Origin: Stichopus chloronotus
Taxonomy: Eukaryota > Echinodermata > Holothuroidea > Aspidochirotida > Stichopodidae
Direction: 5' to 3'
DNA: 64,000 nt
Assembly (NCBI GenBank): GCA_021234535.1
Contig: SFZH01000041.1
Location: forward strand, 85,816 to 149,815
Made by a program: the position numbers and the translations under genes. Positions within the stretch are counted from its first letter, which is position 1; every line of letters starts with the position of its first letter. Below the pieces are notes generated by a model. That model was not told where the DNA came from, did no database searches, and saw nothing but the letters and a program-made list of their open reading frames with translations. Shown here piece by piece: positions 34,001-49,000 of this stretch.

Positions 34001-37000
34001 GACCGGGCATTTGAAAACCCTTGGTATACTACCAGTGTAAACTGTGATTTCAAAGCCAGGGTCAGTATCAATCTTAATCTTTTCAGTGAATCTTCTGTAT
34101 TCAATTAAATTTGCACCGGGTATGCTCCAGTTCCACATGTAGCCAGGTAGAAGTGACTGAAATTCATCGTCACAGTTGAGCCCTCTTTTAGAACATCGAG
34201 AGCAAGGTCCATACCGATCTGTGCGTGCGTACTCTTTTTTACAGTAACAGGCGCGATAACGTGCACGTGTAGTCTGATTGGTTCCTTCTGGACAAACAAC
34301 GCAGTCTTTGGATGATTTTCCTTCTCCATCTCTGACATACATTCCTACGTTGCACATCTTACATTTTGTTTGACCTATTTCATCTTGATAAAATCCCCCT
34401 GCAAGTAGCGCAAAGTAGATAAAAAATCATTTTAGTGAAAATACACATTCCTTACATTCCAACGAACGTGACGTAGTCTCCACATTTTGGAGAAAATGAA
34501 TCACACTGCAAAGATACTCATACCCTGGCAACCGTAAAAAGTTAATCAAGGCTTCAGTTCAATCAATTATATATAATCATTCTGCATTGTGGGTAAGAAT
34601 GGCAATGCCAGAATCGCACAGAATAGGGGCTAGGTGACACGGTTTGACACCAAACCATACTTTACACAACCTCTGATAAGGTGAGATCTATACGTAGTCT
34701 GTATTGCAAGGTCGCAGCATTTGTGACTGAACTACTATAAAAAACCACAAGAGATCGAAATGTGTCCGAAACATCGCACAGAGACACTGTTACTATACAA
34801 CAAGAAGCAATGGATCTTAGCAGTTAGCTTTAAAATAGTGAAAATTTACTTCAAACTGCAAATGTTGCAAACATATCGGCGAGTATACTCCTATCATGCT
34901 AATTAAACTGCATACGTTTTAAAAGCATTTGTGGTTGTTTTTGCAAATACGTAAAGGATCTCTGTAATGTTTTCGCATTCTAGGTAAATGTTGTAAGACT
35001 ACAATAATTACTATTAGATGAATTTCATTTACACGTTATCGACATCTACAACTGTGATATTTGAAGATGTACCTCTGGGGCAAAATATGCATTCAAACCA
35101 TGCAACTGTATCGTCAGAAAAAGTGCCCACTTCACATGGTTTACATGATGTAGTTTCAAATTGGCTGACACCATCACTACTAAAGTCGAAGTTAAGCAGA
35201 GGCTCCTCATCTTCACTACATGAAAATCCATTTGTATTCAGAATGTGGGCAGATTTCGGGTCATTGATCTCAACAGATGGCATTGGCGATACTCCCAGGC
35301 ATTTTCTTTTGGGAAGAAACAAAATATAATTTTAAACATAGTTGGGGCGAAAACGTTGGACTGCATGGCTGCTTGGAAACATTTTAGACCTATCGCATCC
35401 AAAATCTAGGATAAGCACTTGAAACAAAACATGCACAGTACCTGATCTTACTCATCTCAGCTTTTGGAGTTGTTTCGTTGAATGTATTCTAAGTGAGTAG
35501 TAAGTCTTTACAATAGAAATTTCCTTACGTCCCATATCTACATTAATTACGTTAATATTCCCAAACAAATGTAGTAGTCATTCTTCCGTCGATATTTAAA
35601 CTTCAAGTTCCACTCAGTTTTAGACAGTACATCACAACTAATCAGTGTGTCAAACTTTGTTTCACAATTAAAAGGACATGTGGGAATTGTGTATAGACCA
35701 TGTTATAGGCTATTGCGATTTTTGAAGGAGAACAAGTAGTTGTGTTGCACATGTAACATGATATTTTGCAGACTTTTCGTAAACATGGTGTTCGGTCAGA
35801 GGTCATGACTGTTTGACTGCGGTGTTAAAATAAAGAGTGCTGACCTCAAAACAAATCTGTTCTATATCCAAAGCAAGGGAGAGACGCTAAATTCCTACTT
35901 GTGAATATTTCATATATTATTTAATCGGTGGGATATCAAACATTTTTGTCTGCTTGGGTATTTTCTGATTGAATTTGCTATTAGAGGATCATTTTTTTCC
36001 CAGTGGTTAGGTTAGCGGGGATATGCTTTTACCTGATTTTGAAGAAGAGAGTGCACAGCTTTAGCTAAGGTGAATATCCCCGTTTTATCCTCCTTTGAGT
36101 AAGTATAAAGAGACTGCCGAATAAACGGAAGCCAACTCAGGTTAGTATAAAGAGCTTACGTTTATTACAGTTATACGAATTTTGGAACCACAAAAAGAAT
36201 AAAAGAAGATAAATCACATAAGCAATGATTATAGCACGTCAAAATCTTTGTTTTAATATATGGAGGGAAAGAATACAATATGATGTGAGTAAATTTTACT
36301 CACAATTTGTGATGATTGCTGTTCTTGGGTAGGGCATTCAACTTGTCACAGCTAAGATATCTGTCAAAAATGGTGTTGAAGTCAAAAATGGTGTTGAAAG
36401 TTGTAGGCATAGGGAAGGCATTTTGTGAAAGACAATTCCTGGTACTCACAATTTGTGATGATTACGGTTCTTTGGTAGGGAATTCAACTTGTCACAGTTA
36501 AGATATCTGTCAAAAATGGTTTTGAAAGTTGTAGACATAGGAAAGGCATTTTGTGAAAGACTGTTCCTTGTAAATATTTTACAGTGAATGTATAGTCGTA
36601 GAACGTATCAAAAGTCATGGTAACATTTGCAGACATTCGTTAAAATAAACAAGTAAGTAACATAAATTAAAGGATAATCAAATTATTTAAATCAACGCAA
36701 GAAGAAATCAAATGATTCAGCATTGTCTCCTCGTTCTCAGTCATTTTCTTGCTTATCATTGTTAATGTCAACGTTACTTAACTTACTATTATTGTCATTA
36801 TGTTTACATTTATTATAGTGCATAAGAGTGTCGAAGTAATTTTATCATTTATACTTACAAAACAGTGTCAGTTCGTATCTTCTTTAAGGACTGTGCATCA
36901 ATTTCAACTATGTTATTGCCGTTGAGGTATCTAGAATATAAAATGAAGTAAAAATATTACCTTAGAGCAAGTCGTTTGTAATGGTGTTGGTAATGGATGA

Positions 37001-40000
37001 AAAATGATAAGCCATTGATTGCTAGAAGATGCTGTAATACCTATTTTGTTCCAAATGTAAGCATAAGGTGACGTGATTAATGAAAGATACCATTGAGCAA
37101 TATATAAATACAATTAGTTCGGAGATATATTTTTAACAAACACACACTGACCGAAAATGAAGAATGAACTTCATGACTAATCACATTTTTGCTGATTTCT
37201 TACATTTGCTTCGCTGAAGTGTTTGAAAACGGATTTCCGATGATCCTGGTCAGGTTATTTTGAAACAGAAATCTGTAAGAGCAAAATAGATGAAGACAGT
37301 CAGCTTTGTAATGCAGATTATGTCTTTCATGCATGCTACATAAAAAGGTTCATTCTTGACAGATCCTTTCTCTAAATATAGATACATAACTGTTTATTCA
37401 GAAGTTGAATTAACTCAATCTGTTATTTTGTCATAGCGTTACGTAACATGTGAATATCTACATTACACTGTACACTTCTACTTAAAACGGGTAAGCGGTT
37501 CTCGAAACACTTTTTTGCCAGAAATGGGGGTTACATTAAATAAACGAACAAGAACAAAGACTTTTGAAGTCTTTGAAAGATATATTTTCATATAATTTTT
37601 CATTTTCTTCGAGGAGAATGTTAAAATGTCCTACTAGAGTTATAAGAGCAAGACATGACCAAGGATTAACTGAACAATTTCTTCTCTGCGGGCCATTCAA
37701 CATTTTAGACTGCCATGCACGAGTTTCTTGATTGTCTCTAAAAGTGCAGTTAAACAAAATTGATGATAAAAAAAAAAAAAAAAATTGTAATATGTAAAAT
37801 CACGATTTGACAGATACTCACAGATACGTAAGACTCAGATGCAAAAATGCATCATCCTCCATAGTATTGATTTGATTGCCGTATAGACTTCTAAAGAAAT
37901 GAACATTATAAAAATATACGTTACGTTGTATTTTCATGCCAAAAGTGTGGGTAGCCTTATGTATGTCTCGACTGGGACCTCGTGACTTTCATTTCATTAA
38001 AATATAGTAAATACAGTTTATAGTAAATTGCATGGGATGCAATCATCTCATTCCATATTGTGTGTTAACATTCATTTGCCAACACTAGGAAATCGATGAT
38101 CTAAAATGCTGAAAGATTCAAGTGGCTTATAAGTTTGTTGGCTCTTCCTCAGGAGGAGGACTTTAGATTGCAATGTTATCACTTTTATCCGAAGTGAAGG
38201 TTAAGCATCAAATATAGTACGTAAAATAATTTGAGCTTTTAAATACTTACAAAACTTGTAGTTTACTCAGTCCGGTAAACGCATACCGGGGAATTTTTTC
38301 AAGTTTGTTATTTTGCAGGAAAAGTTTCTTCACTTCATTTTGGTTTGATAATTGGAAAGGCATTGGGATTATCTGAGATATTCTGTTGTTCGATAGATCG
38401 CTGTAAGAATAAATCATAAAAGACTTCTTCGGTAGCACATTTCATGCTCATTCTTATTATTTAGAATTTAAGTTTACATTGTCAACAGCATGATTATTAC
38501 AAAAAAAAGAAAAACCACCTTACTTATTTGGGTGGAGTCTACGAATTGGCTTTGCTAATTAATTGCTGCTTTGTTTCTATATTGCAGCTGTTTGTTCTAG
38601 GATGTACACTGGAGTGGATTGATTAGATTTGAGATCTGAATATGTTTGTTGAACTCCTGATGTATAACGCTAGAACATCAGACTTAATAACCGGATTTTC
38701 GAGACTTTTCTATATAAACAATAGGCACTTTTACATAATCGGATTGACTATTTGGAGAAGATCCCCGCAGAAAGTAATAGCCAAACTACCAACCCCAATT
38801 TTTATATTCCTCAGAAACTCTATATCAAAACCTCGGAACACCCCTCTCGAAATTGTTTCCGTGCACTTTTCTAACGTATGGCAAAGACTGGCGTTCAACC
38901 AACTTACGAAACTGGTTTTCTCTAGTTTCGTCAACGTCCCCCTTCTGCGTACCTGGAAGCTTTGTATCCTTAGAACCTTGATCAACTGTTGTCTTGCCCG
39001 GAAATTTAAATCACAACTTCACGTTATCCCATCCCGATTTATTCCTGACTTGCCACTTCCTTGTGATAATCGCTCAGAGCCGTCAAACACACTGTTGACA
39101 ATCCTTGGAGTCACTATTATTATTTGTTCCCAGACACTGTGGTCGAGGGCACCTCATGATCTGTATCTATCCTGAGGGTACCTGAAGGTATACCCCACCC
39201 ACAGCGATCGTTTGCAATGTTTATCCAACATTTTGGTACAGAAAATTTCAGCGAAAAATGCACTTTCAAATATGTAACCTGCTGTTTCAGTTTATAGACT
39301 GCGTATTGTCTTTCGTGATCATGATAATAATTCAAGACTTTTGCCTTTTGTATAAAATAAAGTTTGAAACGTAAATGGTCTATATGTCAAAAAGTTCGAT
39401 CATTTTAAGTGATTACAATGTTTACTCAAAATTTACCAGACAAAAGTGCAATGCCAACTATCAGACAATTGCATTTGGTCACGCCCATCCCTTTTTCAGG
39501 GGACTTAAAAGTTATAAATGTTTGTTTGATAAAGTGTCTTTTTCCTGGCAAAAGAAAGAAAAATCCAGGACTTGCAGTATTTCGATAGATGACACATACT
39601 TTCTGTATTCCTTTTTGTGGCTGAAAGAATGAGTGAAGAGTTTCTTCCAACCCAAATTTGCATCAAAACTTTTGTTAAGCTAACAAAATGTCAGATTTGG
39701 TGATATTGCGTGTGGTTTTTGTTTCAACAGTAAGTTAAACACATTCATTAAGACACTTTGAAACTTCGCTACTCTTCTGTAATTTGAAATATTAGCTTAT
39801 CTGACAAAAAGTTCTTGCAGTTTTTTATCGGTGACATGAAACATCCTCTCATGGACTGCGGACAGACAAAGTTAGGACGCAATTCTCTCTTGGGCGCATC
39901 CTATTACCTCTTGTGAACGATTTTCCTAAGGACGTAGTTTCCTCATTTTAGTTTGTAGCAAAATGATTTCCGTTGCCTCTCAGGATAAAGTTTACAATAA

Positions 40001-43000
40001 CTAAGGTGCATTTTAGTCTTTAGTGAGGTCTGCAAAAATCTTCACTTGTGTTGTCTCTTTCCACATATTGAATTACCGAATTTACTAACGTCTAACAAAA
40101 TATCTGATGCATTAAATGTTAGGGGCATTCACCTGTCTCTCAAGATCGACGCCCTTCTTTTTTCTACACGATAATATATAATTGTGTAAGTAATGATGTC
40201 TCAGAATTCCCCACAATCGATTAATCAATCAAAATAAATGAATGGAAATGGGAAAAGTAACACACTTAATTTAAGATATAACACATTTGGGTAACTCAAG
40301 TCAACGGTAAGCGTATTTTTATATCGAAACTCATTATGCATGTTTGCATTTACTTAAATACTTTCCAATTACTTTCACATACACGAATTCCGACATCAAC
40401 CCACGGAAGTTGGCAATTTCGAGATCTCTTATTATATTTTCTGCTAACAGTCTGTGAAATGAAAAGTAGACACGTCGTAATTTGAAGTAATTATCAACAT
40501 TAAAGGGGCTCATTGAGTTGATATCAGTAAAGATTGTGGTGATTTTGAAGCATACAAACACACGGACAATACTCACAATTAGCATAATTAATCAAGTTTC
40601 ACATCCAATAGTTATATGAAAACGGTCAATTTCTTCGAATTTTTGACCGTTACTTGCTCTGATTGTGTGCATGTGAATGTACTAATGTGAAAATGTCTGG
40701 TCACAAAGTTTCAAAAACCAAATTTAATCGTTGGTTACTCACTCATTAATGTTCCAAAGCATGTAAAACTTTGGGATCCTTTTAGTTTGACTGTTTGTCA
40801 TTAGTATGTGAAGGAAACTTGACCGGTTTAGAAAAACTGAGTGAATTTCACAAAACAACTCAATGAGCCTCTTTAAGTAACACCGCTGTTATTTGTTATT
40901 TTTGCATTTCAAGTACACAATTGTTTTGTGTAGAAAATCGCTGGGCAGATGCTTCCTCTGAAATTTACGACGTGCTAATTACTAGATCACAGATCTTAGA
41001 TAATATTACTTGCCTTGACCATATCCCCTTTTTGAGGCCAAAATATTGAAACGATATATTGGAGACTTCATTTAGGAAGTAGCAACGAAGTAGTTATCTT
41101 AATTTCGTTGCCACACAAAACTATATCCACACAGATGCAAAAAAGTACAAAAATTGAAGTGTCCTGAAGCATGATGTAATGCACTTGTTCTCTGTTTGTT
41201 TAACTATTAAGGTTGAAAAAAAAAAAACTTTGCTTTTCGTCTTTCAGATATGGACAATGTGATGACTGACAAGAGCTGGTAATACGTACAAGTTTTTAAG
41301 TGCCTTCATATGACCTAAGCCAGTTGGCATCCGTGATAATTTGTTTTGACTCAAGTCACTGGAATGATTTTGTGGACGCAATAGGCAGGCATGTGAAACA
41401 TGAAAATACAGGAGAGAAGAATTAAATCGAATGTGGCGTATAGTTGTGGATTACGCTTTCAAATCTTTGATTTACTTTTCAATATTAAACCGTCTTTCAT
41501 TGAAACCCATGTATATGTGGTCTTATTTTTAAGGAACGCAGTTTGACAGTTAAAAACGTTTGTTTGAATATAAGTAAATTTTAGACTATAATCCATCCAT
41601 CGTAAAATTTGTTGAAAAAACGTATTGTAACCTGATATTAATGTTGCATTCATCTAATGATTACACTCAACAGAGAGAAAAAAGAAGTTAGTACAGAAAT
41701 TAAGTTTGATGAGTCGATTTTTAATAAACTTATCTTCAATTACCCTCAAAGATGAATGTAACTCAGGGTAACTGACTTCTACACATCATTCTCATGTGTC
41801 AGGTTGGTAAATGAGAAGCCGCGAAGGCATAAGTTGTATTCACGTATTGCACTAGACCTGTGAACGATATTCTTATAATGACTACAAGGAAACACCTTCA
41901 TGTCTTTCCTTTATTTTCAAATTAACTTACTCAGTCGTTCAAACTAATCCAAGATAACACCCAAACTTCCGCCAAACTACTTCTCTGCGTGATTAATAGG
42001 CTCGTATATGTGTACTTTATACAGCTCCTCAAGTGAGATCAGATCTTCGAAACTATCACTCAATAAAGTTGATAAAGGATTTCCTGTCAATTGTCTGGTT
42101 AGAGGACATGTATGAAACTGAAGATAATCCTAGATAATGAATCTTTGTGGTTAACTCAGTGCAAAACGAATTTACAGCCTATTTCTCTGATTAAAGTTAA
42201 ATAATGTCTAACGTTCTTTTCAATCAACAAACACTTGGAATCGTGAATCACTACGTGATATTTGTTGCAGTAGTAAGGAGGATCACATGTCATTTTCACA
42301 TAGAAGAACGCAATAATAACACAAGGATAAACACTGAATATGTACATATGATCTCATTGATTTTTTGTCAGATAAGTTAATTTTACACGAATAGTCACAG
42401 TGTTCTCAATGAAGTTAGCCCTTTAAAACCACCAATTGGTAGTGTCGTTAAATTGTTGTAATCCAAATTGCTGTAATTCGTTGATATTTGATAACTTTAA
42501 ATTTAGAGCCACCTGAACACACTTAACCAACTTCACCACCGTATATTCCTTGATAGAGTAACACTATGACATGCTCTACAGCGCAACTAGTTACTAGTTA
42601 ACTATTTAAAAGATAATTACAAAGACATGATAGCGATTTTCCAGCTGATTAAATTGTCGAAGAATAATACAAGCAATAGCAGTAAGTGGGAGTTGACGAA
42701 ACACAGTTATAAGAAACTATTGTCTTATAAAAATGACATCATAGTATTGCGTTTTGAAAATGAGTGACCTAAATATGTAAATGGGATATACTAACATTCT
42801 TTGCGTCTTTGCATAACTGTAATTAATGTTGTAACTTATTAATAATAAGGCGTAAGGCGTAATAATTGTGCGTTCATGATGCGTAAATAGCATTACATTG
42901 TATGGAATGGAAACAAAAAAATACATTCGTATGTGTAGTTATTCAGGGTAACTCAAACAGTCATTTGAGTCTTGTTCTGCGTTATACTACACTGTTAAAC

Positions 43001-46000
43001 AACCTAATAAGAATTAAAACACTCTTCCAGCTTAATCGACAAGGTCGTTCAACTAAATATGCATAACATCTTCTACAAGGACAATCTCGTTCGTTGTAAT
43101 ATACTTCGATGGTTACTCACAGTTCCTCAAGTGAGTTCATATCTTCAAAACCACCACGTGATTCGGTAAAGCTGATAGATCATTTTCAGACAATGAACTA
43201 GAGACAGTAATTGAGTAGATCTCCTTCAGTATGGAAATACAATTAAAGATATTTAGGTGATCATGCCGTATCTCTAACACTAAAATGAAAGCCCTCTCCA
43301 ACGTCACCTTTTCTTCGTTTTACTGAGAGTTCAACTTGTTACAAACCCTTACCGACCAAAGTCAGTTTTATCACCTCATGCTGTGATGATCATCCACTTG
43401 GTCAATGAAACATAGATCTCATGCAGTGGTTCAAATGCATCAAGGCAATGTGTAGACAAATTCGTGAAAGGCATAGCAAGGGGTAACTGTCATGTCCGAA
43501 AAAAAAGTAAATTCACTGTAACGTTGACAAGAATATCCAGCAATCAAAATCGAAATGACAGTTGGGATGGAAAACCCTTTTTTACGTGTCATCTTCGGCC
43601 TAAAAAACGTCTATATTATTTTCGGACAAATAAAGGAGTATTTCATTTCTTGACTGAAAACCTGTATTTCTTTTTCGAACTGACAAACGCGTATTCCATT
43701 TTCCGTCTAAAGTGTGTTTCTTTTCCATTCATATTCCAACTGAAAGCATTTTGTTCCGAAAACGGGTATCTTATTTTTGCGCTGGAAAATTTCCTTTTCG
43801 GACTAAAAGGTGTATATCATATTTGGACTGAACTTCTCTGACTAAAATTGTATCTCATTTTTGGACTAAAAACTCGTTTTCTCATACTCAAAACTTGTAT
43901 TTCAAATTCGGACTGAAACCCTTTTGGACTAAAACTTCTTTTTTCTTACTGAAAACGTGTATTTCATTTTTAGACTGAAAACTATAGTATTTGTGAATAA
44001 GTAGGCTTAGTATGTAATTAAACATTCGCTCTGATTGACATTTCTTCAAACTTTAGCATAACTAAGTTTTGCTGGCCGGGATTTTGTTGTTTCATTTTAA
44101 TCCAGACAGACGTTCGCGCTACGCGTTTGCAACATAGACAACATCAAACGACGTTTTCGTTTAGTTATAATTATGGTATTAAAATATACTTACAGTGTCT
44201 CTAGCGAGATCAGGTCTCCAAAGACACCACTAGGTAAAGTCTTTATAGCATTTTCAGACAAAGATCTGGAGATATTAAGGCAATACGTTTAGTTAAACAA
44301 AGTGGATAAGTAAAGATTGTAATTGGGTGGAAAACACATTTAAGGCACGTTTCACGGAGGATTCCAAACTACTTAAACCTTTACCAGCGGAGAAGAATAC
44401 ACCAACAGGATTCAGTAGATCTTCCAGAAATGGTTAGTATAATCAACGAAGTAATTTAAGGATGAAGCGTTTCATCAAGAATCTCTTTTCATGTGCCGAA
44501 TGTGTGAAATGTCGAATGTGTCGAATGAGGTAATAGTTTAATTTAACAAATATTTGTAAAAAGTTTCATTCCAATAACCTCTCATAAACTGAAATGAAAA
44601 CTCATGAAAAAACTGAAAAAAATGTGATTTGAATTAATCTCTTTCTAGATTGGCGATGAATTCAATTACTCTAGTTGTTGTTTAGCAAGAATGAAATTGC
44701 GTATAAAATCATAACAATTCCATACGATATAGTAGAACAACAACAACACAAAGTCATGGTTGCGGTAATAATCGAACTTTATTATTGGCTTTATATAAAG
44801 GATGAAAACGTAGTATATTATGTAATTTATTACACATGAACACTCTGTCATGCTTTAATAGACACTCCTCAGTCTCTTTTCTTTTTCATATTCTGTTAAT
44901 ATTTTCCATTGTCATTTCGGAAATGTTTTCAAAACACTGAACTGAATGTTATACAAACAAACAAAACAAGCAAACAAACGAAGAACGAGCTAACGAGCGA
45001 ACGAACAAACAAAGTGATAATTGTTGTAAGTATGTCATACACAAGTACGGATATGGTGGTCATAGTGTGCTTTGCACCGTTCCTTCAGCCACGAGTATAG
45101 GTTTACATTATGTAAGAAAATTGGAGACCATCAAATCATTTTTTGTTTTACATTCTGGCTTTATTTTAGCAGTTGTTTGACTATGAGTAGTAATAATCAA
45201 ATCATATTTTTTATATTTTGTTTTTAAAGTCATACTTACAGATCTTTAAGGGAGATAAGATCCTTGAAAACACCACTCGGCAAAACTGATAAAGTATTTC
45301 TAAACAATGCTCTGCAAATAGTAAGTTAGTAACAATAGTTAGAAATGGAAAATTATGTTGAGATCAGTAAGGGTAAATAATGTATGTGATTAGTGATCTC
45401 AATACATATCAACAGCCAATTTTGTGAAGCTGAAGTTTCGGGTGACCGAATACGTGTGACAAGGACTTCAGGCTACTTAACTGGTACCGCCTTAAACAGG
45501 AACTAGCGGATATTGTAAATAATAAAAAAGTTCTCGCAACATGCAACCTTGCATCAAGAAACAATTTCATCCTTCACTTCGAAAGACGTTGTATACATAT
45601 CTACTGATCAAACATTTTACTAATGGCAAGGAACAATGTTACGCATTTTTGATAAGTGGGTTTCTATTAAACTTACAGTGTTCTCAGAGTAGTAAGACCA
45701 TTGAAAACACCCCTCGGTAGGGATGTCAAATTGTTCCTGTCCAGGTAGCTGAAATTAGATATGGTGTAATAACTATTTCAAGATATAATACGTTTGGAGA
45801 ACACATTTCTGCCTTAATTAAAGTTAACTGCCTTTGATAGGGTACTAATATGATAAGTATCACAGATACCCTGATACCCTAATTTATTAAGATGATACCA
45901 TGTAAACTAACTATAAATCAATAAAATAATACTATTGAATAAACGCTTTCCGACATTGAACTAAATAAATAATAGATAAATAAAATAGAAAAATAAATAA

Positions 46001-49000
46001 TGGAAGAGCATTGCCAGTGGAGAAGGTCCTGATTAAAACATATAATAAAAAGTGGCTATATTTGTGAACGACTTTCAATTATATTCCCTTCAATACTCTG
46101 TAAAGCATTTGAAGACAATGTCCTGGATCTATTAGCCTGAGTTCATTTGATTTCCACGGAAAAGCTTTAACATTAAGACTTTCATGATTAATTTTCCAAA
46201 CATGTTTACGCTTCACTTTTTTTAAACTAAAGTTGAATATTATGTGCTGCTAAAAGGTTTTGAGGACCAGTGGCTTTTGCTTATTTTATTTAGCTACATC
46301 CGAAATAACGCATATCGTTTCTGACGACACGAATAATGACATCAAAGTATTTCTCATCTCAATAAGATCTCATCTTTTAATTAGCTTTTACAAATACATT
46401 GTTCTCACTGTGGCCATGCTTTGACAAACATTATTTGGTAACGCTGTTAAAGTGTTCCTGTCCAGTTGACTGTGATAGATTAAACGCCAATAACATTAAA
46501 GATCTGAGCTTCTCCTTGTGTGTTAACAAGGAACCAACAAAACTATGGTTCCAAGTGTGGCATAACATCCTACGAGCCGCATAATTAGATAGTCGGTAAG
46601 TTATGAACATCAGGTGAACTTGCAAGGTTTGATTTAGTTTTAATTATGTTTATAGACGTACGCTGAACATGGGACGTGTTATTCAGATGGAGATAAAATA
46701 ATTTGAGGTAGGGATTGAACATGGACATGGAAGTTTACATGGACATCTCTCTTCGTGTTGTTTTTGATATCTCTCTAACATGCCGTTACTCGTACCTTAA
46801 AATGGGATTTACTTCAATCTCACTCTTCTTTTGTTCTACTGAGGTTCATCTTGTTGCAAATTGTCATCGCCTTATGTCAATTTTATCACCTCATCATGTG
46901 ATAATCCACATGGGCAATTACACATCGTTCTCGTAAAGTAATTCAGGTGTGTCAATCCAATGTTCAGGCGTTCTTGAGCTGCCTGGCAAGGGGTATTAAG
47001 TGTCATGTCCATAGGTAATACATGTGTAATCGAGCATGAAAGAGTGTCTGTTGAACACTTTAGCACGGTTGAAACGTCATGAAGCTTAGAGCAGGATTAA
47101 AATTAAACACATGATGGCATTTGACGTCTACTACAGCGGTTGTGGACCTATTTGTGCACTGCCGCTGCATTGCCAGTCGTCATTTACACATTTTGTCCCC
47201 GCTTTGACTCTTGGCAACGACGTGGCAATATATCATTCGTGTTGTATGTCACGATGTGAAAAAAAAATCTATATGACTCGATTTATGTAAACTCCCTCAA
47301 ACGTCTTATCTACTTGTCAAAAACTAAAAACTTCTGTCTCTTAAGCTCATTTACAGGTGATACCCTGCAAATGAATGATGTAAACGTGATTGTGTATTTT
47401 AATTTAAACAGTCGTTTTGAGATTTATGCCACCTACTCTTAAAGTGATCGGCACCAATCTACAGTCCAAAGTATTGTTCTGATTGAGCTTCTTGGCTAGG
47501 ACTAGTAAACTTAGATGATGTTAATCGGTACAATATATGGAACTGGAATCTGATACCAAAAGATAGAAATACCTTCCATTTAATTCAAAAGCTTAATTTC
47601 ACTTAGCGTCGGGTTTTTTAGTGTTAGCATAACAAACTTCGTCGTTCTGTCCCCATCTGTACAACAGCTCATGGTATTTAGTGATGTGCATCTTTGTTGA
47701 AAGTGCTCTATAATACTTTTATTAATTCTGTTAAATTATACATTTTGTCGATAGGAGGTTGATAATAAAAGGGTTTTAAGTGGTCCATCAGTCTAAGCGT
47801 TTAATTAGTCTCAATGAGCATGTATGATGAATCCAAATACAGGCACGGGTACCTGTATTATTTGTTCAACCCGGTTAAAGTGGGAGCATGAATGCATCAT
47901 ATAGCAATCTGACTTTAAATGTGTTAGGAGAGATCCAAAAGGCATATACTTACAGTTCCCTTAGGGACCTCAGACCTTCGAAACTATTACTTTGTAACGT
48001 CGATAAGAGATTTCCAGACAAATCCCTGAAAGTAATAACTCAGTAGTATCGTGAAGCACAGAAACATAATACTATATACTGAACTTATTAAAAATTATTA
48101 ACGTCAGTAAATAATTTCAGTGCGTATTAAATAACGTTTCTTACAACTTGATATCATTCATGTTCGATGTGGACATTCCAATTTACCCAATTTTCTCTGA
48201 ATGCAAAATAATTTGCATCGAATTTTTGTCCAACCAACGTAACTACTGAAAACTTGACATCACGTAAGAACTACTCACATTTTTCTTAATTTGAGGATGC
48301 AAAAAGCAACCCACATGCATACACCATTGGTAATTCCATTTATTTTAGACATGATAACGTGAAAGTTTGCACTGACTTTCAACATCATGTTTTAATGAGT
48401 CTAGACGTATACTTACAAGGACACAAGATTAGTCAGATTTTTGAAAATTCCATTCGGCAGTTCGGTAAGATTGTTCATGCTTAAATCACTGAAAATAATG
48501 AAGTACTATTAATTTACTTTACAAAAATAGATAACACACATAAAAAGAGGTATATGGATAGATAGGCGGATAATATGAATAGATGCACAGACAGATTGTC
48601 ACACTTATCAGCATTATGAATAGTATTACGATGAAATTACATTATAATAACGTTATCTCTTGGCAAGCTGGAAATTAAATACTCACAGTGTTGTAAGCGT
48701 GCCAAGTCCTTCAAACACATTTATGAGCAACGTTGATAAACGATTTGTATTCATCGATCTGAAAAACCAAGTAAGTGCTCGAAAACAAAATGAAGATATT
48801 TATCATTATAAGAAGATATGTTCTTTTAATATGCCGCTGAATACGCTCTCGTGCGACACAATTCTTAAACTTATAGAGGTACGATTGCCGACAGAAGAAT
48901 CACCGTCGACATTATCACTGTGTTGTTGTTACGTAGATTAAGGTTTACTTACAGTTTACTTTACAGCAGGCTTAGACCTATAGGCCTAGGTAACCTTAGG

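Larger units (their letters stand above)
43265..46990. repeat. Paired intron duplication within the LRR gene
   Basis: About 230 bp at 43265-43495 resembles 46780-47010. Shared runs include TTTTATCACCTCAT.ATGTGAT and GGCAAGGGGTA..TGTCATGTCC. Each copy lies just 5' (in gene orientation) of an LRR exon (43121-43197 and 46398-46469). The pairing indicates that exon and intron were duplicated together. Confidence 0.5.

Noticed and set aside
43464..43841. 125-codon + strand frame
   Set aside because: It runs through a degenerate 28-30-bp minisatellite in an intron and has no domain.
44953..45012. Possible CRISPR-like or short direct-repeat array
   Set aside because: It is a simple imperfect tetranucleotide run without spacers; the window is eukaryotic.
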